DNA from: Pectobacterium polaris
Lineage (GTDB): Bacteria; Pseudomonadota; Gammaproteobacteria; Enterobacterales; Enterobacteriaceae
Direction: 5' to 3'
DNA length: 64,000 nucleotides
NCBI RefSeq assembly: GCF_002307355.1
Contig: NZ_CP017481.1
Location: forward strand, 4,154,001 to 4,218,000
This document shows positions 35,923-44,513 of the stretch, one piece after another. Position 1 is the stretch's first letter; every line of letters begins with the position of its first letter. The notes beneath the pieces were generated by a model. It did no database searches. It saw only the letters and a program-made list of their open reading frames with translations, and was not told the origin of the DNA. The position numbers were made by a program, and so were the translations under genes.

Positions 35923-36471
35923 TCAAGGTTCAAGCAGATCGTGTCTCGCAGCATTCAAATATTGAAACATGGACCAGAAAGTCAGTACTGCGGCGATGTA
36001 CAACGCCACAACACCAATGCCTTCAACAATACTTTCCGGGCGCCATAGCAAAGCAAAAAGCGCCATCATCTGAGCCGTGGTTTTAACCTTCCCTATCCAC
36101 GACACGGCAACGCTACTTCTCTTACCAATTTCAGCCATCCACTCGCGCAATGCTGAAATGATGATTTCCCGCGCGATCATTGTCGCTGCAGGCAGCGTAA
36201 TCCACCAAGAATGATAGTATTCCGCAACCAGCACCAACGCGACAGCCACCATCACTTTATCCGCAACAGGATCGAGGAAGGCACCAAAACGCGTGGTCTG
36301 TTTCCAGCGGCGGGCGAGGAAACCATCAAACCAATCCGTTACGGCAGCAAACACGAAAATCAACGCGCAGAGCAGCGGTGCCCAGACGAATGGAAGATAA
36401 AACGCCAGCACGAAAAACGGAATAAGAGCAACACGAAACAGGGTAAGCAACGTCGGTATATTAAATTGCAT
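35923..36471 (-). CDS. pgsA: CDP-diacylglycerol-glycerol-3-phosphate 3-phosphatidyltransferase
   Basis: The 182-residue membrane enzyme makes phosphatidylglycerol phosphate, the committed step to phosphatidylglycerol and cardiolipin. The CDP-alcohol phosphotransferase motif is seen as DWFDGFLAR ... [10 protein letters not shown] with Asp46, Asp49, Gly50, Asp67 and Asp71. Four or so membrane segments are visible, and the length equals that of E. coli PgsA. It lies 58 bp downstream of uvrC in the same direction and upstream of glyW, the conserved enterobacterial order uvrY-uvrC-pgsA-tRNA. Confidence 0.97.
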   Translation of the reverse strand: MQFNIPTLLTLFRVALIPFFVLAFYLPFVWAPLLCALIFVFAAVTDWFDGFLARRWKQTTRFGAFLDPVADKVMVAVALVLVAEYYHSWWITLPAATMIAREIIISALREWMAEIGKRSSVAVSWIGKVKTTAQMMALFALLWRPESIVEGIGVVALYIAAVLTFWSMFQYLNAARHDLLEP

Positions 36472-36529
36472 AGCGCTTAGGTAACTATCTGGCTGGAGTG
36501 GATACTAAGAGTATGTTGCAACATTGTCC

Positions 36530-38362
36530 CTAGTGTTTCAATGCATGGAAGATTTTTTCTGCCAATGCATGCGAAATTCCTGGAACATTTGCAATCTCCT
36601 CAATACTGGCATTCATCAAAGGTTGCAGCCCTCCCATGTATTTCAACAGGGTTTGACGACGTTTAGGGCCGACACCTTCGATAAGCTCCAGCGTACTGGT
36701 ATTTCTGACTTTTGCTCTCTTCTTACGATGTCCGCCAATGGCATGATCATGCGAATCATCGCGAATATGCTGGATAACGTGCAACGCGGGAGAATCAGGC
36801 GGTAGTGCCATACCCTCGCCCGTCGACTCAAAAAACAGCGTTTCCAGTCCGGCTTTACGATCGCTGCCTTTCGCGACACCAAGTAACAGAGGCTTGTTTT
36901 TATCCCATGATACTTGCAACGAGTCAAACACGGCCTGAGCCTGACCGAGCTGCCCTTTCCCGCCATCGATAACAATGACATCCGGTATTTTGCTGTCATC
37001 CAGCGCTTTACCATATCGGCGTCGGAGGACTTGCGCCATGGCGGCATAATCATCGCCTGGCGTAATGCCACTGATATTATAGCGGCGATATTCCGAACGT
37101 AACGGACCGTTGGCATCAAATACTACGCAGGATGCCACAGTCTGTTCCCCCATGGTATGACTGATGTCAAAACACTCCATTCGGTGGATTTCTGGCAACT
37201 GCAAGACGTTAGCTAACGCAGCCAAACGCTGGTGAATGGTGGACTGCTGAGACAGTTTTGTGACCAGCGCCGTGGCAGCATTTGTTCGCGCCAGTTTTAA
37301 ATAACGAGCACGATCGCCACGGGGTTTGGTTTGAATCTGTACTTTTTTTCCCGCGACCGTTGTCAGAGATTCCGTCAGCAAATCTTTATCGGGCAGAGTG
37401 AAATCGAGCAGAATTTCTGTAGGAAGCGTTCGACCTAAGCTTCCCTGCAAATAGAATTGCCCGACAAACGTCTGCACGACTTCCCCCAATTCCGTACCGC
37501 CAGGTACTTTGGGGAAATAGCTGCGGCTGCCAAGCACTTTTCCCTGTCGGATGAACAGGACATAGACGCAGGCCATGCCAGCATCAAAAGCAACGCTGAT
37601 CACATCCAGATCGTCGCCGTCGCCGGAAACAAATTGTTTTTCCGTCACCCGCCGAACCGCCTGGATCTGATCGCGAATCCGGGCTGCATCTTCAAAATGC
37701 AGATCGCGACTGGCCGCTTCCATTCGGGAAATGAGTTGATTCAGTACTTGCTGATCTTTGCCAGACAAAAACAGGCGAACATAGTCAACCTGCTGTTGAT
37801 AATCCTCTTCGCTCACCAAACCGCTAACGCAAGGCCCGAGGCAGCGACCAATTTGATATTGCAGGCAGGGGCGAGAGCGATTGCGATAGACGCTATTTTC
37901 ACACTGGCGCACCGGAAACAGTTTTTGCAGCAATATCAGCGTTTCACGTACGGCATTGCCGTTAGGAAACGGGCCGAAGTATTCGCCTTTTGCATGCTTA
38001 GCGCCGCGGTGAACAGCCAGACGTGGATGAGCATCGCCGCTCAGGAAAATCATGGGATAGGATTTATCGTCGCGCAACAAGACGTTATAACGCGGCTGAT
38101 AAAGCTTGATGTAGTTGTGTTCCAGCAGTAAGGCTTCAGTTTCTGTGTGCGTGATCGTGACATCAATATACTTGATGCTTTTGACTAATGCCTCGGTTTT
38201 ACGGCTGGCGACATGGCTGCGGAAATAACTGGCAAGTCGTTTTTTTAAGTCTTTTGCCTTACCGACGTAGATGACCGTATTACCGGCGTCATACATCCGG
38301 TAGACACCAGGCTGGCTCGTTACCGTTTTTAAAAATGCCGAAGCATCGAAACTCTCACTCAC
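36530..38362 (-). CDS. uvrC: Excinuclease ABC subunit C
   Basis: The 610-residue UvrC makes both cuts around a lesion bound by UvrA/UvrB in nucleotide excision repair. The GIY-YIG domain lies at about residues 16-95 ([20 protein letters not shown]), the UvrB-binding UVR region near 205-240, the RNase H-like 5' nuclease with MECFDISH and [12 protein letters not shown], and a C-terminal tandem helix-hairpin-helix. It starts with GTG at 38362, inside the end of uvrY (8-bp overlap), so translation is probably coupled to uvrY. It matches E. coli UvrC throughout. Confidence 0.98.
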   Translation of the reverse strand: MSESFDASAFLKTVTSQPGVYRMYDAGNTVIYVGKAKDLKKRLASYFRSHVASRKTEALVKSIKYIDVTITHTETEALLLEHNYIKLYQPRYNVLLRDDKSYPMIFLSGDAHPRLAVHRGAKHAKGEYFGPFPNGNAVRETLILLQKLFPVRQCENSVYRNRSRPCLQYQIGRCLGPCVSGLVSEEDYQQQVDYVRLFLSGKDQQVLNQLISRMEAASRDLHFEDAARIRDQIQAVRRVTEKQFVSGDGDDLDVISVAFDAGMACVYVLFIRQGKVLGSRSYFPKVPGGTELGEVVQTFVGQFYLQGSLGRTLPTEILLDFTLPDKDLLTESLTTVAGKKVQIQTKPRGDRARYLKLARTNAATALVTKLSQQSTIHQRLAALANVLQLPEIHRMECFDISHTMGEQTVASCVVFDANGPLRSEYRRYNISGITPGDDYAAMAQVLRRRYGKALDDSKIPDVIVIDGGKGQLGQAQAVFDSLQVSWDKNKPLLLGVAKGSDRKAGLETLFFESTGEGMALPPDSPALHVIQHIRDDSHDHAIGGHRKKRAKVRNTSTLELIEGVGPKRRQTLLKYMGGLQPLMNASIEEIANVPGISHALAEKIFHALKH

Positions 38363-39011
38363 TACTTAACAATGTCTCCGCGGTAAAAAGCCCATGCTTG
38401 ATAGCCAGATGGGTCAGCTCTACGTCGCCGTTGATATTCAGCTTACTGAACATACGGTAGCGATAGCTGTTCACTGTTTTAGGGCTAAGATTGAGCTGAT
38501 CTGAAATTTCAGTCACTTTCTGTCCCTTCGTTATCATTAGCATAATCTGTAATTCGCGTTCAGACAAACACTCAAGCGGCGCATCCGTCTGCGGCTCTAA
38601 CTGACTTAGTGCCATCTGTTGAGCAATATCAGAAGCAATATACCGTTTACCAGCATGCACAGCGCGAATGGCGGAGATCACTTCCTGAGGGGCGGCAGCT
38701 TTACTCACATATCCCGCAGCACCGGCCTGCATCACTTTAGCGGGCAACGGATTCTCAGTATAAATAGTGAGCATGATGACTTTTATATCTGGCGTAAAAC
38801 GCAGGATCTTGCGCGTTGCTTCAAGCCCACCGATACCCGGCATACTCATGTCCATCAGGACAACATCCACATCATTGCTTCGGCACCATTTGACGGCATC
38901 TTCACCGCAGCATGCCTCACCAACCACTTTCAGACCTTTGATATCGTCAAGAATGCGTCGTATCCCTGCCCGCACCAGTTCATGGTCATCAACAAGAAAA
39001 ACGCTAATCAA
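38355..39011 (-). CDS. uvrY: UvrY/GacA/ExpA response regulator
   Basis: A NarL-type response regulator paired with BarA (GacS/ExpS), which turns on rsmB/csrB RNAs and so controls exoenzymes and virulence in soft-rot bacteria. The receiver domain shows the acidic pair Asp8-Asp9 and phosphorylation site Asp54 in [10 protein letters not shown]; the LuxR-type HTH near residues 145-205 includes [18 protein letters not shown] chose the TTG at 39011 (GGAGA upstream) because it gives 218 residues beginning [11 protein letters not shown] like the family; an upstream ATG at 39041 would add ten residues. The gene overlaps uvrC by 8 bp. Confidence 0.96.
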   Translation of the reverse strand: MISVFLVDDHELVRAGIRRILDDIKGLKVVGEACCGEDAVKWCRSNDVDVVLMDMSMPGIGGLEATRKILRFTPDIKVIMLTIYTENPLPAKVMQAGAAGYVSKAAAPQEVISAIRAVHAGKRYIASDIAQQMALSQLEPQTDAPLECLSERELQIMLMITKGQKVTEISDQLNLSPKTVNSYRYRMFSKLNINGDVELTHLAIKHGLFTAETLLSSE

Positions 39012-39654
39012 AGAATAATTCTCCAAAAAAGGGAGTAACACTTACATAAAAAGTTGCTTGCAGGTGATACTACGTTGGTTTCAAAAAATAATGAACACAG
39101 ACTTATATGAATATCTATTTTAAAATATGCCGAGAAGGAATAAAGCGCATTCCCGATCATAACAATATATCGTTAACCTGATGGTGTATGCTGATCACAT
39201 TCTTAACATTTCAAATACGCCACACAGTATAAACACTTCACTGGCACAAAATGTATAAAAAACAAGGCAAATCAAATGGCATGCAATTGGCTTTACATCT
39301 TGATTGTCAATAAAAAGTCACTATTGTAATCAGGATGTGATTAGAAATTTTATCATCGTCTGCCACTGTATTATACAAATAATATATTCAGTGAAAAACG
39401 TCCATAGTGAACATCATATGTATTAAACGAAACACATCTATAGCCTTTACCACAAAAAAACATCCAAAATATAGACGCTATTTATATAAGTTAAATGCAT
39501 AAAAAACAGTCACTAAAATGGCTTTATCCGCGAATAATATCAATCCACAATATGCTTTATGTTATACTCCCGCCCATCTGGTTTTGCCTGTCGCGTCAGC
39601 GGTAACGCCCGCAGCAGGCGAAGGAAAACATCTTTTTCTTGTTGAGGAGAAAAC
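39012..39654. other. Gap between uvrY and yecF; promoter regions
   Basis: A 643-bp AT-rich stretch with no coding frame on either strand. It must contain the divergent promoters of uvrY (minus) and yecF (plus). A GAGGAG ribosome-binding site sits just before yecF. I see no repeat or RNA gene that I can support. Confidence 0.6.
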
Positions 39655-39879
39655 ATGAGCAACGCAGATTTTTCTACTGCTGCATCCGCTGAAACACTGG
39701 CCCACGAGGTTACCTGCCTGAAGGCTATGGTTACGCTGTTATTAAAAGCAATCGGCCAGGCAGATGCCGGTAAAGTTATCATCAATATGGAAAGATATAT
39801 TGCTCAATTGGAAGATGCCGAGCAAGCCGCTGTTTTTGATAACACGATTAAACAAATCAAAACCAGCTACCGTAAATAG
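39655..39879 (+). CDS. yecF: YecF-family protein (DUF2594)
   Basis: The 74-residue protein matches YecF over its length: the [28 protein letters not shown] core and the [17 protein letters not shown] end. It is a small helical cytoplasmic protein of unknown function, conserved next to uvrY in enterobacteria and divergent from it. GAGGAG precedes the ATG at 39655. A strong inverted repeat follows the stop (39889-39926). Confidence 0.93.
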   Translation: MSNADFSTAASAETLAHEVTCLKAMVTLLLKAIGQADAGKVIINMERYIAQLEDAEQAAVFDNTIKQIKTSYRK

Positions 39880-39888
39880 CACTATTTG

Positions 39889-39926
39889 CTACACCGCCAT
39901 CTTAATAATTTGATCTGGCGGTGTAG
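39889..39926. terminator. Inverted repeat after yecF
   Basis: Perfect 11-bp arms CTACACCGCCA and TGGCGGTGTAG with a 16-base loop lie 9 bp after the yecF stop, between two convergent genes. It is probably a terminator serving one or both, though a T-run is weak. Confidence 0.65.
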
Positions 39927-39972
39927 TAGTATTTAGTATTGCCTTCCTAATTTAAAAAATAGAGACGCCAGT

Positions 39973-40260
39973 CTATTTATTTCCGATACTGATGAGTTTC
40001 AAAAGCAGCGCCTCTTCTTTCTTTTTATAAAGCGTTAATTCCATCACCAGCGCTTTATCCAGGAACTGTTTTCTGGAAAGTGCTTTTCTTTCATCAACCA
40101 GTTCCCTCAGCTCGGTGAAGCATTCATTTATTTTGTACTCTTTTGAACTTTCCGTACAAATTATCTCATGGATTGCCTGGCTCAGTTCAGACAATGAGAT
40201 AACCGATTTTGGATCCTGGTGACTTTTTTCTATGACAGCCAGTAATTTTTCGAATCCCAT
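39973..40260 (-). CDS. Hypothetical protein, helical
   Basis: From the ATG at 40260, with a GGAGG ribosome-binding site 6 bases upstream, the product has 95 residues. It looks fully helical and charged (NECFTELRELVDERKALSRKQ; ALVMELTLYKKKEEALLLKL), with a coiled-coil character in the C-terminal half and two Cys of no evident pattern. It faces yecF tail to tail. I do not recognise the family. Small size, helical build and the sigma-S anti-adaptor-like gene nearby (42724-42990) make a protein-binding regulator conceivable, but there is no direct evidence. Confidence 0.6.
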   Translation of the reverse strand: MGFEKLLAVIEKSHQDPKSVISLSELSQAIHEIICTESSKEYKINECFTELRELVDERKALSRKQFLDKALVMELTLYKKKEEALLLKLISIGNK

Positions 40261-40727
40261 ATGAACCTCCGAAATCAAGCAGAAACTTGCTTATGGCTAA
40301 CCAGGAAACTCCAGCTACCTCTAAACGCCGCCCCAGTGGATATGAACACAACCCTGTGCAAACAACTCGTCACATCATAAACGATCTGTCAACGATTCCA
40401 TCGGTTAAGCATAGCACCTTCTCGCCACTCTTCAGGACGTATGAGGCACATTCTCGCCATCAAAAGTGATAACGTTCAGCGATATCATCAACCATCTTAT
40501 CTATCCACTTAGCGTTAACGCGTTATATGAATAAAAATATGCTAGGAAATGTCACATTTATTAAGCAAGGGAGATCGTGATGAGAGTGAGATGAATAAAG
40601 CAAAAGAGAGTATAAATTAATGCAGAAAATACGATTAACGTTAAAAAAAATATAATTAAAAATAAATTAACCAAAGAAAACAAAATAATAACAAACTGAA
40701 ATAAAAATCGTAAGCCATTGAAATTGT
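40261..40727. other. Gap between the helical protein gene and tRNA-Lys
   Basis: A 467-bp stretch, very AT-rich on the tRNA side. A 58-codon plus-strand frame starting 40293 lacks a ribosome-binding site and has no recognisable content, so I do not call it. No terminator with a clear stem follows the tRNA. Confidence 0.5.
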
Positions 40728-40803
40728 TGGTGGGTCGTGCAGGGTTCGAACCTGCGACCAATTGATTAAGAGTCAACTGCTCTACCGACTGAGCTAACGA
40801 CCC
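40728..40803 (-). tRNA. tRNA-Lys (anticodon CUU)
   Basis: A 76-nt gene with acceptor stem GGGTCGT/ACGACCC, encoded CCA and anticodon loop CTCTTAA, giving CUU rather than the usual UUU of enterobacterial lysT/W. The body otherwise equals the common tRNA-Lys. A strong hairpin lies 2 bases beyond its 5' end. Confidence 0.96.
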
Positions 40804-40805
40804 AA

Positions 40806-40827
40806 CGGGGAGGATTATTCTCCTCCC
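40806..40827. promoter_or_regulatory. Hairpin directly upstream of tRNA-Lys
   Basis: GGGGAGGA and TCCTCCCC form a perfect 8-bp stem with a 6-base loop, 2 bases from the mature tRNA 5' end. It would form in the precursor's 5' leader and might influence RNase P processing. A terminator role is unlikely because no T-run follows. Confidence 0.6.
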
Positions 40828-40830
40828 CGG

Positions 40831-41139
40831 CGCGCCTGTCAAACACTTCATATTAATTTTTTATGCGTGATAATAGCATTGTTAGCGATTGGTAATTTTG
40901 TTAACCTGCTCAACCTATTTATCTCTGCCTCTCATCGTTTTATATCCTCTTCATTTTAGGGCGAAAAACATACAGCATCACCTTACATCATTATCTGCCC
41001 TCTTTATGCCTGGCTATCTCAGACATCCGCTGTAATAAGTACTGCGGTTGCGCTATCTTATTTGTTTAGATTTTCGCAAACGAGAGCCGCCAAAGAGCTC
41101 AAAAAAACATCACAGACAGAAACAGGAAAGTGTACTTAC
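40831..41139. other. Gap upstream of cycA and tRNA-Lys
   Basis: 309 bp holding the divergent promoters of tRNA-Lys and cycA. The only plus-strand frame entering from the left is the in-frame extension of cycA, which begins before the ribosome-binding site. I see no clear operator. Confidence 0.5.
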
Positions 41140-42552
41140 ATGGTCGAACAATCAAAAGAAGCCGCAGACCTTGCCTCTGAACAGGGAGAGGGACTGCAAC
41201 GGAATCTGACTAATCGTCATATTCAGCTCATCGCCATTGGCGGAGCAATCGGTACTGGGTTATTCATGGGCTCGGGCAAAACAATCAGCATGGCGGGTCC
41301 TTCGATCATCTTCGTTTATATGATCATTGGCTTTATGCTGTTTTTTGTCATGCGCGCAATGGGGGAACTATTACTCTCCAACCTCAACTATAAGTCATTC
41401 AGCGATTTCGCTGCTGATCTCCTTGGGCCATGGGCGGGTTTCTTTACTGGCTGGACTTATTGGTTCTGCTGGGTCGTAACCGGGATCGCCGATGTCGTAG
41501 CCATTAGTGCCTACTCGCAGTTCTGGTTCCCTGATTTATCGCAGTGGGTCTCTTCGCTGCTTTGCGTTCTGCTATTACTGACGCTAAATCTGGCAACCGT
41601 GAAGCTGTTTGGCGAGATGGAGTTCTGGTTCGCGATGATCAAAATTGTCGCTATCGTTGCGTTAATCGTGGTCGGTGTCGCGCTGGTGATGATGCAATTC
41701 TCTTCCCCATCAGGAAACGTCGCCTCTTTTACCAACCTCTGGAATGACGGTGGCATGTTCCCTAAAGGGATAAGCGGTTTCTTCGCCGGATTCCAGATCG
41801 CCGTATTCGCATTTGTCGGTATCGAGCTGGTTGGTACCACTGCCGCTGAAACTAAAAATCCGAAAGTCGTGCTGCCCCGCGCAATTAACGCCATCCCGAT
41901 TCGCATCATCATGTTTTATGTTTTTGCATTAGTCATGATTATGTCCGTCACCCCGTGGGCGGCAATTACGGCGGATCGCAGTCCTTTCGTGGAAATGTTC
42001 GTACTGGTTGGCCTACCTGCAGCCGCCAGTATGATCAACTTTGTTGTCCTGACGTCGGCGGCATCCTCAGCCAATAGCGGCGTATTCTCCACCAGCCGCA
42101 TGCTCTTTGGCCTGGCGAAACAAGGTGATGCGCCGAAAAGTTTCGGTAGGCTCTCTAAACGCGCGGTTCCTTCGACTGGGTTGATGTTTTCCTGCATTTG
42201 TTTGCTTTCGGGCGTGGTGCTGATCTACCTGATTCCGAACGTGATGACGGTCTTTACGCTGGTGACCACTGTCTCCGCGATTTTATTCATGTTCATCTGG
42301 AGCATCATCCTGTGCTCTTACCTGACATACCGTAAAAAGCGCCCTCAGCTACATGCCGAATCATCCTATAAAATGCCGTTGGGTATTTTCATGTGCTGGA
42401 TATGCCTGGCCTTTTTCGCTTTTGTTATTGTACTGTTAACATTACAGCCAGATACACGGCAGGCGCTTATTGTCACGCCGCTGTGGTTTATTGTTCTGGC
42501 TATTGCTTATCAGTTTATTCGTCGGAAGAAGCAGGCTGTTGATGTGAAGTAA
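41140..42552 (+). CDS. cycA: D-serine/D-alanine/glycine transporter CycA
   Basis: A 470-residue amino acid permease of the APC superfamily that follows E. coli CycA almost residue for residue (RNLTNRHIQLIAIGGAIGTG, SFSDFAADLLGPWAGFFTGW, FVGIELVGTTAAETK, SMLFGLAK-type segments). Twelve membrane helices are visible. It imports glycine, D-alanine, D-serine and beta-alanine by proton symport. The ATG at 41140 has AGGAAAG upstream; the 26-codon extension to 41062 is not in the family. A hairpin terminator follows. Confidence 0.97.
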   Translation: MVEQSKEAADLASEQGEGLQRNLTNRHIQLIAIGGAIGTGLFMGSGKTISMAGPSIIFVYMIIGFMLFFVMRAMGELLLSNLNYKSFSDFAADLLGPWAGFFTGWTYWFCWVVTGIADVVAISAYSQFWFPDLSQWVSSLLCVLLLLTLNLATVKLFGEMEFWFAMIKIVAIVALIVVGVALVMMQFSSPSGNVASFTNLWNDGGMFPKGISGFFAGFQIAVFAFVGIELVGTTAAETKNPKVVLPRAINAIPIRIIMFYVFALVMIMSVTPWAAITADRSPFVEMFVLVGLPAAASMINFVVLTSAASSANSGVFSTSRMLFGLAKQGDAPKSFGRLSKRAVPSTGLMFSCICLLSGVVLIYLIPNVMTVFTLVTTVSAILFMFIWSIILCSYLTYRKKRPQLHAESSYKMPLGIFMCWICLAFFAFVIVLLTLQPDTRQALIVTPLWFIVLAIAYQFIRRKKQAVDVK

Positions 42553-42569
42553 AAGGTATAAACGCAAGA

Positions 42570-42607
42570 AAGGCGCGGACAAACGTCGGCGCCTTCAATT
42601 TTTTTCA
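42570..42607 (+). terminator. cycA rho-independent terminator
   Basis: Arms AAGGCGC and GCGCCTT with a 12-base loop, followed after CAA by a run of seven T, 17 bp past the cycA stop. Confidence 0.88.
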
Positions 42608-42723
42608 GCAAAATCACGCATAGCACAAGTATTCTCTATTATTGGATATAAACAATTCTCAATTGGATATACGAAAATTAATATGCGAACAATTAATGTC
42701 GTCACCATTGATATATAAGAAAG

Positions 42724-42990
42724 TTATTCCCGCAATGAAACGGTTGTGATTCGATTGATGTTTTTTGCCAATAGTTCGAAAGCTAAGTAATTATGGTCAT
42801 CCTTCCGCTGTGAGGCATCAGCAACCACACCTTCTATTTTTCTGTTTAACTCATTGATTTTACTGTCATCAAGTGTTGAAACAATAGCGGAAATAAGCAT
42901 CTCTAACGATTCAACCTTCGCATTAAGCGCTTTTTCTCCAACTTCTTTTTCTGCCAACTTTATTAAAAGATGAGAGAGGATATTATTCAT
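42724..42990 (-). CDS. IraP-like anti-adaptor (sigma-S stabiliser)
   Basis: The 88-residue protein resembles IraP along the N-terminal half: MNNILSHLLIKLAEKEVGEK then KVESLEMLISAIVSTL, matching the LLFKLAQKE and VEALEIIVTAML pattern of the E. coli protein, with similar length and predicted coiled coil. IraP binds RssB and stops it delivering RpoS to ClpXP, so RpoS builds up under phosphate starvation. AAGGAG precedes the ATG at 42990. The C-terminal third is less similar. Assignment is by pattern; a search is needed to settle orthology. Confidence 0.65.
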   Translation of the reverse strand: MNNILSHLLIKLAEKEVGEKALNAKVESLEMLISAIVSTLDDSKINELNRKIEGVVADASQRKDDHNYLAFELLAKNINRITTVSLRE

Positions 42991-43377
42991 TTGAACTCCT
43001 TAATCAAAAAAATAACCGTCATACACCCATAAGGCAACACCTGTTCTTGGTGCACAGGATTAGAGAAAACATAACGAAGATTAATGTAACACTGTGAATG
43101 GCCTGACCGCTAGTGTCTATTACCATTTTAAGGAAATCATATTCACACGGCAGCAATAAAATGAAGTTGCAGATAAATAAACCAAATAAATAAAAAAACT
43201 AAAAAACCATTTTATTTTTAAGAGCAAAAATCTCTGTTTTGAGGAAGATCGATAAGGCTATGAATTGTGATGATCTTCACAAAATAAATAAGAAAGAGCA
43301 CCGTTTTGATAGAACATCTGACACAAAGTCTGATTAGTAGCCAGCCATCGGGAAATGGCTGGCTCTATGGCTAACGC
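42991..43377. other. Gap between the IraP-like and Nac-like genes
   Basis: 387 bp, AT-rich. The left part should hold the promoter of the IraP-like gene. The right end holds the inverted repeat AGCCAGCCAT...ATGGCTGGCT (43340-43365), which is 12 bp after the Nac-like stop and probably terminates it. Confidence 0.6.
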
Positions 43378-43653
43378 TTAGGCACTCATTGATTGCCGTG
43401 CGCCACTCACCGCATCCTTTGCCTGTTCGCACTGTGACAATATCGTCTGTGCATGAGAATAAAGAATTTTCCCCGCCTCAGTGGGCGTCACACCACGCCG
43501 ACTCCGTACCAGCAGCTGTTTTTCGAGTTCACTCTCCAGCGTCGCGACCTGCTGGCTCAGCGCCGGTTGTGCAATATGCAACAACTCAGCAGCCTGTGTC
43601 AGGCTACCGATATCAACGATTTTCACAAAATACTTGAGCCGTCTAAGATTCAT
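43378..43653 (-). CDS. Nac-like LysR DNA-binding domain only (short form)
   Basis: The 91-residue protein is nearly identical in pattern to the first 90 residues of Nac, the nitrogen assimilation control protein: RRLKYFVKIVDIGSLTQAAE, LLHIAQPALSQQVATLE and RGVTPTEAGKILYSHAQTIL, the full LysR winged HTH plus linker helix. It then ends at a clean TAA after RQSMSA; the 200-residue effector domain is missing. The ATG has an AGGAGG site and an inverted repeat follows the stop, so it looks like an expressed short gene rather than random debris. It could bind Nac sites or dimerise with full-length LysR proteins. In E. coli nac also sits beside tRNA-Asn. Confidence 0.85.
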   Translation of the reverse strand: MNLRRLKYFVKIVDIGSLTQAAELLHIAQPALSQQVATLESELEKQLLVRSRRGVTPTEAGKILYSHAQTILSQCEQAKDAVSGARQSMSA

Positions 43654-43770
43654 GTCTGCCTCCTGAGTAGTTACCCTAAAGAGGTAGCAAAAAGCGCGCC
43701 ATATTATGTCTCTATGTCTAAGAAAAAGTGATACCTCATTGATAAGACACAGGTAAAATAAGGAAAAGCA

Positions 43771-43887
43771 ATGATTCTGCTAACCAACGCCTCCGATTTT
43801 GTCTGGGAAACTTGTCATCAAGCCAATGCCAACCTGCACCATCTTAAAGCAGTCCCTGCTATTTTAGAGTGCAAGCCTGCCCGTTAA
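43771..43887 (+). CDS. Possible 38-codon small ORF
   Basis: ATG at 43771 has AAGGAAAAG 5 to 6 bases upstream, and the frame runs to a TAA at 43885-43887. The peptide starts MILLTNASDFVWETCHQAN and ends LECKPAR. No family is recognised. It lies divergent from the Nac-like gene. It may be a small protein, or the leftover start of a deleted gene at this tRNA-associated spot. Confidence 0.35.
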   Translation: MILLTNASDFVWETCHQANANLHHLKAVPAILECKPAR

Positions 43888-44032
43888 TCAGCGCATTTTA
43901 TTGCTTTCCAGTGCTCAACTTGAGCAATAATTTCAATATGTTGGTTATTAGTTCGGCAATCAAACGCACCAAGCGATAACAGCCTTTGACAAGCTGAAAC
44001 ACTCCCGCTATTATCCGTCGCACTTAACCGAT

Positions 44033-44108
44033 TCCTCTGTAGTTCAGTCGGTAGAACGGCGGACTGTTAATCCGTATGTCACTGGTTCGAGTCCAGTCAG
44101 AGGAGCCA
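44033..44108 (+). tRNA. tRNA-Asn (anticodon GUU)
   Basis: A 76-nt gene identical in form to enterobacterial asnT/U/V/W: acceptor TCCTCTG/CAGAGGA, encoded GCCA end, anticodon GUU in ACTGTTAAT. A strong terminator follows directly. Confidence 0.97.
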
Positions 44109-44115
44109 AATTTAG

Positions 44116-44156
44116 AAAATCCCGCTTAAGGAAACTTAAGCGGGATTTTTGTTTTT
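44116..44156 (+). terminator. tRNA-Asn terminator
   Basis: Long perfect arms AAAATCCCGCTTAAG and CTTAAGCGGGATTTT with a GAAA loop, followed by T-rich sequence, 8 bp after the tRNA. Confidence 0.93.
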
Positions 44157-44513
44157 ATCACTTTATTCAATGCCTTCACGTGCAAAAGTCTTTCCGGTAC
44201 ACATTCTGCTTTTCCTTCGCATCGGAAGAATATGGTGGTCAGATTCGGGGTCACGTTGGTTCGATGACGGAGTGACCCCAAAAAATCTCTTAGCGACGGT
44301 CTCGTAACAACTGTCTCGTAAAAACGCAAAAAACCACAGCGCCCAGACCTTCTGATAACCCCTAAAACTGTCCGACTCACACGGGCTGTACCTTTAAGTT
44401 AAACCACAGCTCAATAGACCTTCTGTTGCCGTTGAGGCCGGAGTGAATACCTGATATTCATCCGGCAGTTTTGAATGAAAAGACCTCATCAAACACCAGC
44501 CAAGGTAACAAAA
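44157..44513. other. Gap upstream of the hydrolase gene
   Basis: 357 bp without a gene. It contains an inverted repeat GGGGTCAC...GTGACCCC (44246-44281) and two similar 27-base stretches (AAACCACAGC then AGACCTTCTG) at 44330 and 44400. An 84-codon minus-strand frame here overlaps the tRNA terminator and is rejected. Confidence 0.5.

Noticed and set aside
40287..40469. 60-codon plus-strand ORF
   Set aside because: No ribosome-binding site, no family resemblance, and it sits in the leader of a better-supported gene on the other strand.
44126..44380. 84-codon minus-strand ORF
   Set aside because: It runs through the tRNA-Asn terminator and two inverted repeats, and its peptide has no plausible content.
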